Shown here piece after piece: positions 53,351 to 62,500 of a stretch of 64,000 nt of DNA. Numbering within the stretch: the first letter of the stretch is position 1; each line of letters opens with the position of its first letter. This DNA comes from Cellulosimicrobium funkei (GTDB lineage Bacteria; Actinomycetota; Actinomycetes; Actinomycetales; Cellulomonadaceae): the NCBI RefSeq assembly GCF_004519295.1, contig NZ_SOZH01000001.1:62001-126000 (forward strand). The letters run 5' to 3'. The position numbers were made by a program, and so were the translations under genes. The notes under the pieces were generated by a model. The model was not told where the DNA came from, made no database searches, and saw only the letters and a list, made by a program, of their open reading frames with translations.

Positions 53351-55774
53351 GTGGCGCGATCCACGAGGACGAACGGACGGACGACCCCGCGCGGGCGCCG
53401 TCGGTTCTTCAACTACCCACGCTCGCACGTCAAGGGCGTCCGCCGCTGGCTGCCGTCGTGGCGCGTGGTCGTCGGGACCATGCTGACGGGCATCGCGCTC
53501 GTCGCGGGCGTCGCCGTCGCCGCGTGGTACACGACCGAGGTCCCGACGAAGCTGCCGAGCGTGGGGGCCCAGACGTCCACCGTCTACTGGGGTGACGGCA
53601 CCACGGAGATGGGCAAGTACGCGGTCGAGAACCGCGAGATCGTCGACTACGCGACGTTGCCGCCGTACGTCGGCAACGCCGTCGTCGCCTCCGAGGACCG
53701 CACGTTCTGGACGAACTCCGGCGTCGACGTCAAGGGCATCGCGCGCGCCTTCTACAACAACATCAAGGGCGGCGGCCGTCAGGGCGCGTCCACGCTGACA
53801 CAGCAGTACGTCGAGCGGTACTACACGGACTCGGTCACGGACTACGCGGGCAAGGCGCGCGAGGCGATCCTCGCCGTCAAGATCACGCAGCAGCAGGACA
53901 AGTCGGAGATCCTCGGCAACTACCTCAACACCATCTACTTCGGTCGCGGCGCCTACGGCATCCAGGCGGCGGCGCAGAAGTACTACGGCGTGAACGCCGC
54001 CGACCTCACGGTCTCGCAGGCGGCCATGATCGCCGGCATCATCCCCAGCCCCAGCAACTGGGACCCGGCCGTCAACCACGCCCAGGCCGAGGAGCGGTGG
54101 AAGCGGACGCTGCGGAACATGGAGGAGGACGGCCACATCACCGCCGCGGAGCGCCAGGCGGCGGTGGACGCGGGCTTCCCCGAGGCGATCCCGTACGTCA
54201 AGTCCCAGAAGTACGAGGGGCCCACCGGCTACCTGCTCGGCATGGTCGAGGACGAGCTCGCGAAGAACGACATCTCGTTCGACGCCCTCCAGACCAAGGG
54301 CTACAAGGTCACCACGACCATCGACGCGACGATGCAGCAGGCCGCGGTCGACACCGCGAACTCCCTCCCGCAGGAGGCGCGAGGCGACGAGAACCCCGTC
54401 TCGCCCAACCTGCGCCCCGCGATCGTGTCGATCGACCCCAACGACGGGTCGATCCGAGCCCTGTACGGGGGTCCCGACTACGTCACCCAGGCGTACAACA
54501 ACGCGACGCGAGGTGCAGCGCAGGGAGGCTCGACGTTCAAGCCGTTCACCCTCATCGCGGCGCTCGAGGCCGGGCACACGCTCGACGAGCGCTACGACGG
54601 CAACTCGCCCAAGACGTTCCCCGACGCCAACAACGGTGAGGACTGGAAGGTCCGGAACTTCGGGGACGTGCCCTACGGCGACATCGACCTGGTCAAGGCG
54701 ACCGCCAACTCCGTGAACACCGTGTACGCGGCGCTCAACATCGAGACCGGCCCTGAGAAGACGGCGGAGGTCGCCCACCGCCTCGGCATCTCGGACCGCA
54801 CGGAGGTGCTGGGCAACGCGGCCAACGTCCTCGGCACCGCGACCGTGACGCCGCTGGAGCTCACGAACGCGTACGCGACCATCGCCTCGGGCGGCCTGCG
54901 GTCCACCCCGCACATCGTCGCGTCGGTCACGGACTCGCGCGGCAACCTCGTGTACCAGGCGCCGGGTGCCGACAAGCGCACCCAGGAGTTCACCACGGAG
55001 ACCATGTCGGCCACGCAGTACGCGCTCGCGGAGGTCGTCAAGCAGGGTTCGGGGAAGCCCGCGCAGGAGATCGGGCGGCCCGCCGCCGGCAAGACGGGTA
55101 CGTCGAACGAGAACAAGTCGGCGTGGTTCGCGGGATTCACCCCCGGGCTCGCGACGGTCGTCGGCCTCTACCAGGTCGGACCGAACGGCGAGGAGGAGCA
55201 GATCACGCCGTTCGGGCGCTGGGCCGACATGCGCAACCCCGAGATCACCGGTGGTTCGTGGCCCGTCGAGGCTTGGGCGTCCTACATGCAGGTCGCGGCG
55301 GCGAACCTCCCGGAGGGCGAGTTCCTGCCCTACAGCCCGCCCAAGCCGAAGCCGACGGAGACCCCGACGGAGACCCCGACGGAGACCCCGACCGAGGAGG
55401 CGCCGCCCGAGGAGCCGGAGGAGCCGCAGCAGCCGGCGAACGTGGCAGTCCCGTCCGTCGTCGGCATGGAGGCTCGCGCCGCGCGCGCCCAGCTCGAGGG
55501 CGCCGGCCTCAAGGTGCGGATCACCGAGGAGTTCTCCGACCAGCAGCCCCGGGGCTACGTGATCAGCCAGTCGTCCATGAGCGAGGTCCCGCCGGGGTCG
55601 ACCATCGCGCTCGTCGTCTCGAAGGGCGCCGACCCGGGCCAGCAACCGCCTCCCGATCCCACGGACCCGGAGAACCCGGACCCGTCGCCCACGGAACCCG
55701 GGAACCCGGGCGGGGGAGGAAACGCCGGCGGGGGCAACGGCAACGTCGGCGGCATCATCCCGGGCCGGGGCTGA
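53351..55774 (+). CDS. class A penicillin-binding protein with PASTA domain
   Basis: 807 aa from GTG 53351 with GAGGAAGGT upstream. Bifunctional peptidoglycan synthase. Basic cytoplasmic tail (1-38), one membrane anchor (39-60), GT51 glycosyltransferase with catalytic Glu115 in VVASEDRTFW and RQGASTLTQQY (143-153), transpeptidase with SxxK Ser394-Lys397 (GGSTFKPF), SVN (454-456) and KTGTS (581-585). A Thr/Pro/Glu linker (ETPTETPTETPTE) leads to one PASTA domain (VPSVVGMEARAARAQLEGAGL..) and a Gly/Asn/Pro-rich tail. Related to mycobacterial PonA. Sits upstream of the rpsF operon, separated by a hairpin. Confidence 0.97.
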   Translation: MARSTRTNGRTTPRGRRRFFNYPRSHVKGVRRWLPSWRVVVGTMLTGIALVAGVAVAAWYTTEVPTKLPSVGAQTSTVYWGDGTTEMGKYAVENREIVDYATLPPYVGNAVVASEDRTFWTNSGVDVKGIARAFYNNIKGGGRQGASTLTQQYVERYYTDSVTDYAGKAREAILAVKITQQQDKSEILGNYLNTIYFGRGAYGIQAAAQKYYGVNAADLTVSQAAMIAGIIPSPSNWDPAVNHAQAEERWKRTLRNMEEDGHITAAERQAAVDAGFPEAIPYVKSQKYEGPTGYLLGMVEDELAKNDISFDALQTKGYKVTTTIDATMQQAAVDTANSLPQEARGDENPVSPNLRPAIVSIDPNDGSIRALYGGPDYVTQAYNNATRGAAQGGSTFKPFTLIAALEAGHTLDERYDGNSPKTFPDANNGEDWKVRNFGDVPYGDIDLVKATANSVNTVYAALNIETGPEKTAEVAHRLGISDRTEVLGNAANVLGTATVTPLELTNAYATIASGGLRSTPHIVASVTDSRGNLVYQAPGADKRTQEFTTETMSATQYALAEVVKQGSGKPAQEIGRPAAGKTGTSNENKSAWFAGFTPGLATVVGLYQVGPNGEEEQITPFGRWADMRNPEITGGSWPVEAWASYMQVAAANLPEGEFLPYSPPKPKPTETPTETPTETPTEEAPPEEPEEPQQPANVAVPSVVGMEARAARAQLEGAGLKVRITEEFSDQQPRGYVISQSSMSEVPPGSTIALVVSKGADPGQQPPPDPTDPENPDPSPTEPGNPGGGGNAGGGNGNVGGIIPGRG

Positions 55775-55829
55775 CCTGCCCGTCGGCCGCAGATTTCCGG
55801 GCGCCCGCGCCGAGCGGGTACCCTGGGGA

Positions 55830-55856
55830 GCTGCCGTCCGCCCGTCGGACGGCAGC
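55830..55856 (+). terminator. hairpin between the PBP gene and rpsF (terminator or leader)
   Basis: A perfect 11-bp stem (55830-55840 with 55846-55856) with a 5-base loop, 56 bases after the PBP stop. A TACCCT at 55819-55824 could be a -10 element, in which case the hairpin would sit at the very 5' end of the rpsF message. Confidence 0.65.
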
Positions 55857-55878
55857 AGCATGAAGCATGAACCCTCCT

Positions 55879-55897
55879 GTCACGGAGAGACCGTGAC
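55879..55897 (+). promoter_or_regulatory. rpsF leader hairpin
   Basis: GTCACGG-AGAGA-CCGTGAC, a 7-bp stem 10 bases before the AGGAGGT ribosome binding site of rpsF. It may be a ribosomal-protein (S6:S18) or other translational control element; the known S6:S18 consensus was not recognised in it. Confidence 0.4.
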
Positions 55898-55927
55898 CGC
55901 GAAGACCAGAGGAGGTGGGTTATCCGC

Positions 55928-56218
55928 ATGCGTCAGTACGAACTGATGATCATCCTCGACCCCGAGATCGAGGAGCGCACCGTCGCCCCGTCGCTCGACA
56001 AGTACCTGTCGGTCATCAAGACCGACGGCGGCTCCGTCGACAAGGTGGACATCTGGGGTCGTCGCCGACTGGCGTACGACATCAACAAGAAGTCCGAGGG
56101 CATCTACGCGGTCGTCGACTTCACGTCGACCTCCGACACCGCCAAGGAGCTGGACCGTCAGCTCGGCCTCAACGAGGTCGTCCTGCGGACCAAGATCCTG
56201 CGCACGGACGCTCGCTGA
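55928..56218 (+). CDS. rpsF: ribosomal protein bS6
   Basis: 96 aa, ATG with AGGAGGT 10-12 bases upstream. Begins [16 protein letters not shown]; contains [28 protein letters not shown] and [13 protein letters not shown]. Binds S18 in the 30S platform. First gene of rpsF-ssb-rpsR-rplI. Confidence 0.98.
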   Translation: MRQYELMIILDPEIEERTVAPSLDKYLSVIKTDGGSVDKVDIWGRRRLAYDINKKSEGIYAVVDFTSTSDTAKELDRQLGLNEVVLRTKILRTDAR

Positions 56219-56371
56219 TCCTCCCCGCTTCCCCCGTCCGACCGTCCTGCACCGGACGCTGCACGCCGTAGCGCGTGTGGGCGCCGCGTGGTGGGATGAG
56301 CGACGCGAGAACGTTACGAGCGAGGCGCGCGGCGCCGTCGACGACACAGACGACACACGAAGGAGCTGGCC

Positions 56372-56917
<546 letters not shown>

Positions 56918-57018
56918 TCGTCCGCCACTCCCAGAACACACACCCGTCCCCGCGGGTGCCGCGCCGCTCGTCGGCGCGGTCCGTGCGCGGGGATCGCACC
57001 TTGTAGAGGAGCAACACC

Positions 57019-57255
57019 ATGGCGAAGCCTGTGGTGCGCAAGCCCAAGAAGAAGTCCAACCCGCTGAAGTCGGCCAAGATCGAGTCGGTCGACTACAAGG
57101 ACACCGCGCTGCTGCGCAAGTTCATCTCCGACCGCGGCAAGATCCGCGCGCGTCGCGTGACCGGCGTCTCCGTCCAGGAGCAGCGCCAGATCGCCCGTGC
57201 GGTGAAGAACGCGCGCGAGATGGCGCTGCTGCCGTACACGTCGACGGCTCGCTGA
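57019..57255 (+). CDS. rpsR: ribosomal protein bS18 (zinc-free form)
   Basis: 78 aa, ATG with GAGGAG upstream. [28 protein letters not shown] and [15 protein letters not shown] are the bS18 core. The Cys residues of the zinc-binding form are absent (the N-terminal segment reads [16 protein letters not shown]), so this is the Cys-minus type. It is the copy in the main rpsF operon. Confidence 0.97.
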   Translation: MAKPVVRKPKKKSNPLKSAKIESVDYKDTALLRKFISDRGKIRARRVTGVSVQEQRQIARAVKNAREMALLPYTSTAR

Positions 57256-57274
57256 GCGGGAAGGGAGAGAACTC

Positions 57275-57721
57275 ATGGCCAAGCTGATCCTGACCCACGA
57301 GGTCACCGGTCTCGGTGAGCCCGGCGACGTCGTCGAGGTGAAGGACGGGTACGCCCGTAACTTCCTCGTCCCGCGCAAGCTCGCCACGCCGTGGTCCAAG
57401 GGCGCCGAGTCGCAGGTGACTGCGATCCGCAAGGCGCGCAAGGCCCGCGAGATCGCGTCGCTCGACGACGCGAAGGCGATCCGCGACTCGCTGCAGTCGA
57501 AGCCGGTCGTCGTCGAGGCGAAGGCCGGCGCTGCCGGTCGCCTCTTCGGCGCCGTCACGACGGCGGACATCGCGTCCGCCGTGACGGCCGCCGGTGCGTC
57601 GGTCGACAAGCGCAAGATCGAGATCGGTCAGCCGATCAAGGCGACGGGGGACTACACGGTCTCCGTCCGCCTCCACCCGGAGGTCTCCGCGACCCTCGCG
57701 GTGAAGGTCGTCGCTGCCTGA
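57275..57721 (+). CDS. rplI: ribosomal protein bL9
   Basis: 148 aa, ATG with GGGAAGGGAG upstream. N-terminal domain [36 protein letters not shown], central helix [23 protein letters not shown]-terminal domain [39 protein letters not shown]. Last gene of the operon. Confidence 0.98.
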   Translation: MAKLILTHEVTGLGEPGDVVEVKDGYARNFLVPRKLATPWSKGAESQVTAIRKARKAREIASLDDAKAIRDSLQSKPVVVEAKAGAAGRLFGAVTTADIASAVTAAGASVDKRKIEIGQPIKATGDYTVSVRLHPEVSATLAVKVVAA

Positions 57722-57740
57722 TCTGCTGCTGAGCAATCCA

Positions 57741-57778
57741 CGAAGGCCCGGCCCCTCCTCGGAGGGGCCGGGCCTTCG
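57741..57778 (+). terminator. terminator shared by rplI and the MATE gene
   Basis: A perfect 18-bp stem (57741-57758 with 57761-57778), among the strongest hairpins in the window, 20 bases after rplI and 43 bases beyond the stop of the convergent MATE gene. Confidence 0.95.
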
Positions 57779-57820
57779 TCGCGTCCGGCCCCGTCGTGCT
57801 CGGCTGCGTGCGCCGAGCCC

Positions 57821-59251
57821 TCAGGCGGTGCCGGTGACCATCCAGGCGCTCCCGCGCGCACGGAGCCCCGTGGTGAGGGCGCGTGCCGCCATGAAGACCC
57901 CCGCGAAGGCGAGCCACAGCCAGGCGAGGCCCGCCGCGCCGTCGGGCGCCCAGTGCCGGACGGCGAGCGCGAACGGCGCGTAGACCACGAGTGTCAGCAT
58001 GCCGGCCCAGGCGAGGAACCGGCCGTCCCCGGCGCCGATGAGGACGCCGTCGAGCACGAACACCCACCCCGCCATCGGCAGGAGGACGCCGCACACCGCC
58101 ATGCCGACGGCGACGGCGGTGCGCACCTCGGGGTCGGACGTGAAGAGGAGCGCGAACCACCAGCCGCCGGCTGCCATGACGACGCCCAGCCCGGCCCCGG
58201 CGGCGACGCCCCACTGGAGGGTGCGGCGCAGGACGGCGCGGACGCGGGGGACGTCGTCGGCCCCGAGCCCGTGCCCGACGAGCGCCTGCGCCGCGATGGC
58301 GAGCGCGTCGAGCGCGAACGCCGCGAGCCCCCAGACGGAGTTCACGACCTGGTAGCCGGCGAGCGTGACCTCCCCGAGCCCGGTCGCGACGAACACCGTG
58401 AGGAGGATCGCGAGGCGGAGCGAGAGCGTGCGGACGAAGAGCGGAGCGCCGGCACGCGCGTTGGCCCAGATCCCGCCCGCGGCGGGCCGCAGCGACGCGC
58501 CGTGCTGCCTGGCGCCGCGCACCACGACCACGACGAGCACCGCACCCATGGTGAGCTGGGCGACGCCCGTCCCGATGCCGGACCCCGCGATCCCGAGCCC
58601 TGCCCCGTAGACGAGGACGACGTTGAGGACCGCGTTGAACGTCGCGCCGCCCGCGGCGACCCACAGGGGCGTCCGGGTGTCCTGCATGCCGCGCAGGACG
58701 CCGGTGGACGCGAGGACGAGGAGCATCCCGGGGAGGCCGAGCGCGGACCAGCGGAGGTACACCACGGCGTGCTCGGCGACCTCACCCGTGCCGCCCATCG
58801 CGCCGACGGCCCACGGTGCTGTCGTCCACAGGACGGCCGCGAGGAGCGCGCCCAGCCCGACGGCGAGCCAGAGGCCGTCGATCCCGGACTGGAGCGCCTC
58901 TCGCGTGTGGCCGGCGCCGATGCGGCGCGCGACGGCGGCCGTGGTCGCGTAGGCGAGAAAGACGCACAGGCCGACGAGGGTCACGAGGAGCGTCGACGCG
59001 AGGGAGAGGCCCGCGAGCTGCGCGGTGCCGAGGTGGCCGACGACGGCGCTGTCGACGAGCACGAACAGCGGCTCGGCCACGAGCGCGCCGAGCGCGGGGA
59101 CGGCGAGGGCCAGGATCTCGCGGTCGAGCCGGGACCGTGCGCGGCGACCTGTGGACGACGTACCGGGGCCGGATGGCGGCCCGGTGTCGTCGGGGTGGCC
59201 GGACGGTGTCCGGCGTGTCGTCGGCGTGTCGCCCGACTTTCTTTCTTCCAC
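57821..59251 (-). CDS. MATE family efflux transporter
   Basis: 476 aa from GTG 59251. TACCCT lies 7 bases upstream of the GTG, so the message is probably leaderless. About 50 disordered N-terminal residues, then 12 membrane helices in two halves: LDREILALAVPALGALVAEPLFVLVDSAVVGHLGTAQLAGLSLAST and GILPMAG-type counterparts, with STGVLRGMQDTRTPL and VNSVWGLAAFALDALAIAAQALVGHGLG. DinF/MATE-type cation:drug antiporter. It is convergent with rplI and divergent from dnaB. Confidence 0.94.
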   Translation of the reverse strand: MEERKSGDTPTTRRTPSGHPDDTGPPSGPGTSSTGRRARSRLDREILALAVPALGALVAEPLFVLVDSAVVGHLGTAQLAGLSLASTLLVTLVGLCVFLAYATTAAVARRIGAGHTREALQSGIDGLWLAVGLGALLAAVLWTTAPWAVGAMGGTGEVAEHAVVYLRWSALGLPGMLLVLASTGVLRGMQDTRTPLWVAAGGATFNAVLNVVLVYGAGLGIAGSGIGTGVAQLTMGAVLVVVVVRGARQHGASLRPAAGGIWANARAGAPLFVRTLSLRLAILLTVFVATGLGEVTLAGYQVVNSVWGLAAFALDALAIAAQALVGHGLGADDVPRVRAVLRRTLQWGVAAGAGLGVVMAAGGWWFALLFTSDPEVRTAVAVGMAVCGVLLPMAGWVFVLDGVLIGAGDGRFLAWAGMLTLVVYAPFALAVRHWAPDGAAGLAWLWLAFAGVFMAARALTTGLRARGSAWMVTGTA

Positions 59252-59588
59252 ACCCCTGAGGGTAGTGATGAGGCTGGTCAGAGGCCGCTCACGGCGATGT
59301 ACACAGGAAGATCGTGAGGTTGTCCACACCGTTTTCCACCGGGTGTGCACAGCGTGGGGGACTGTGTCCACAGGAACGGGGGTCCCTGTCCACCGGGCGT
59401 GCACAGGGCCGTTTGCAGGGCGTCCGGTCGCGATCTAGTGTCGCGGGGTCGTGCCTGTCGGAGGCGGGGGGCGCGGCCACCGGGACAGTCGTGTGGGTGG
59501 CCCGCGGTAGAACACGTGTACGACGAAGAGTGGTCCCGGTCGTGCGGTCCCGCAAGGGCCGTTCCAGTCCCGGGGGAGCGAGGGGCGC
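59252..59588. other. MATE-dnaB divergent region
   Basis: A 337-bp gap holding a consensus DnaA box at 59320-59328 and several near-boxes (GTGTCCACA near 59364, CTGTCCACC near 59386). It must contain the dnaB promoter; no other feature seen. Confidence 0.6.
59320..59328 (+). promoter_or_regulatory. DnaA box upstream of dnaB
   Basis: TTGTCCACA, exact consensus, with near-consensus boxes on its right, about 260 bp upstream of dnaB. Confidence 0.65.
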
Positions 59589-62500
59589 ATGTCGATCGAG
59601 GAGCTCGAGGAGAGCTACGGGGGACCGGGGCCGTCGGGGTTCGACCGGACGCCGCCCCAGGACGTCGCCGCCGAGATGAGCGTGCTCGGCGGCATGCTGC
59701 TGTCGAAGGACGCCATCGCGGACGTCATCGAGCAGATCCGCGGCTCCGACTTCTACCGCCCGGCGCACGAGATCGTCTACGAGTCGATCATCGACCTCTA
59801 CGGTCGCGGCGAGCCCGCCGACGCCATCACCGTCGTCGCGGAGCTGACCAAGCGCGGCGAGCTCCAGCGCATCGGCGGCGCGCCCTACATCCACGACCTC
59901 ATGGCCGGCGTGCCGACCGCCGCCAACGCCGGGTACTACGCGCGCATCGTCCGCGAGCGTGCGGTCCTGCGCCGTCTCGTCGAGGCGGGCACGCGCATCG
60001 TGCAGCTCGGCTACGCGACCGACGGCGGCGACGTCGACGAGATCGTCAACAACGCCCAGGCCGAGGTCTACGCCGTCACGGAGCGGCGCACGACGGAGGA
60101 CTACCTCCCCCTCGCCGAGATCCTCGGGCCCACGTTCGACGAGATCGAGGCCGCCCAGGGGCGCGGCGAGGGCATGACCGGCGTCCCCACCGGCTACTCC
60201 GACTTCGACCGGCTCACCAACGGCCTGCACCCCGGCCAGATGATCGTCGTCGCGGCGCGGCCGGCCATCGGCAAGGCCCTCGCGCTCGACACGCCCCTGC
60301 CCACGCCGTCGGGCTGGACGACGATGGGCGAGGTCGCGGTCGGCGACCTGCTGGTCTCCGCGGACGGGACGCCCACACGCGTCGTCGCCGCGACCGAGGT
60401 CATGGTCGACCGCCCCTGCTACGAGGTCGAGCTCGACGACGGCACCGTGATCGTCGCGGACGCGCAGCACCAGTGGGTGACCTCGACCCGTGCCCAGCGA
60501 CGCGCGGTGCGCGCCGGCGAGACGCCCGAGTCGTCCGTCCGCACGACCGAGGAGCTCGCAGCCACGGTCCGTTGTGTCACGGCGGACAACCGTGCGAACC
60601 ACTCGATCGCCACGACGGCACCGCTGGACCTTCCTGAGTCCGACCTCCCGATCCACCCCTACGCGCTCGGGGTCTGGCTGGGCGACGGTAGCTCTCGGCG
60701 CGCCGAGTTCACGTCCGCCGACCCCGAGATCGCGATGCGGATCGAAGGGCTGGGCTACGTCGCACAGCCGAAGGGGAAGGCGGAGGGGCGTGCGCGGGCG
60801 TACAACATGCTCCTGCCCGAGCCAGAGCCCGTTGTTCGAGCGTGCATCGCGTGCGGCGGTGAGTTCACCCCGAAGCGCGCGACTCTCCTGGCGTGCGGGA
60901 AGGCCTGCGCAGCGCGGTCGCGCGGCATGGAGCGGCCTGCGCCTCCGACGTGCCCGGACTGCGGCGAGCCCGGGTGGGGCTTCCGACGGTGCCAGAGGTG
61001 CCACGCGACGAACGGCACCATGGGTGGACGGCTCCGCGCGCTCGGAGTCTTGTCGAACAAGCACATCCCCGCGGCGTATCTGCGCGCGAGCGAGACGCAA
61101 CGACGCGAGCTTCTCGCGGGTCTGCTCGACACCGACGGGACGGTTACGCCGCAGGGAAGCGTCCAGATCTCGCTGACGAGCGAGCGCCTCGCGTTGCAGA
61201 CGCGAGAGCTGGTCCTGTCCCTGGGATACCGCACGGGGTGGTCGACGAAGGCCGTCCAGGGTCGGACCGAGTCCTCGTCCACGGCGTACACGATCACCTT
61301 TACGACCGAGGACGACGTCTTCTGGCTGGAGCGCAAGCGGCTCGTCCACAAGGAGCGCCGTCGCCCTGGGACGGCGCGGCTCACCTCGCGGTTCGTGGTC
61401 GACGTCCGACGCGTCGACCCGGTGCCGGTGCGCTGCGTCGAGGTGGACCACCCGTCGCACCTGTACCTCGCGGGACGGTCGATGGTGCCGACGCACAATT
61501 CCGTCCTCGGCATCAACGTCGCGACGCACGCCGCGGTGCACCACCAGATGGCGGCCGTCATCTTCTCCCTGGAGATGAGCCGCAACGAGATCACGATGCG
61601 TCTGCTCGCCGCCGAGGCGAAGGTGCCGCTCACGCGGATGCGTTCCGGGAAGATGGACGAGCAGGACTGGCAGAAGCTCGCCTCGACGATGGGCAAGGTC
61701 GCCGAGGCTCCGCTGTTCATCGACGACTCGCCGAACATGTCGCTCATGGAGATCCGGGCCAAGTGCCGTCGGCTCAAGCAGCGGCACGACCTCAAGCTCG
61801 TCGTCATCGACTACCTCCAGCTCATGAGCTCCGGCAAGCGCGTCGAGTCGCGCCAGCAGGAGGTCTCGGAGTTCTCGCGTGCACTCAAGCTGCTCGCGAA
61901 GGAGCTCGAGGTTCCTGTCATCGCGATCTCGCAGCTGAACCGTGGTCCGGAACAGCGTGGCGACAAGAAACCGCAGATGAGCGATCTGCGTGAGTCGGGC
62001 TGCCTCACCGAGGACACGAAGATCCTGCGCGCGGACACCGGCGCGGAGACCAGCCTCGGTGAGCTGTTCGCGCTCAACGCCAAGGACGTCCCCGTGTGGG
62101 CGCTCAACGACCGGCTCCAGTACGTGCGCCGTCACCTCACGCACGTGTTCCCCACCGGGGTGAAGCCGGTGTTCAGGATGCGCCTCGCGTCAGGCAAGGA
62201 GATCGAGGCGACGGCGAACCACCCGTTCCTCACCTACGACGGCTGGACGGCGCTCGGGGACCTGGAGGTGGGCTCGCGCATCGGTGTGCCGCGCCACGTG
62301 CCGGGGCCGGAGCGGAACCTGGAGTGGGACGACCGCAAGGTCGTCATGCTCGCGCACCTCCTCGGTGACGGGTCGTTCGTGAAGCGCCAGCCGATCCGCT
62401 ACGCCTCGATCGACGAGCGGAACCTCGCGACCGTCTCCGAGGCCGCAGGCGCTTTCGGCATCACCCCGATCCGCGACGAATATGCCGCCGCAAGAGTCAC

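Noticed and set aside
55340-55410. Short tandem repeat in the PBP gene, considered as CRISPR or regulatory repeat
   Set aside because: It encodes the in-frame TPTE linker repeats of the penicillin-binding protein; no spacers.
59289-62144. 951-codon minus-strand frame opposite dnaB
   Set aside because: Antisense shadow with no family signature; it covers the intein-coding part of dnaB.
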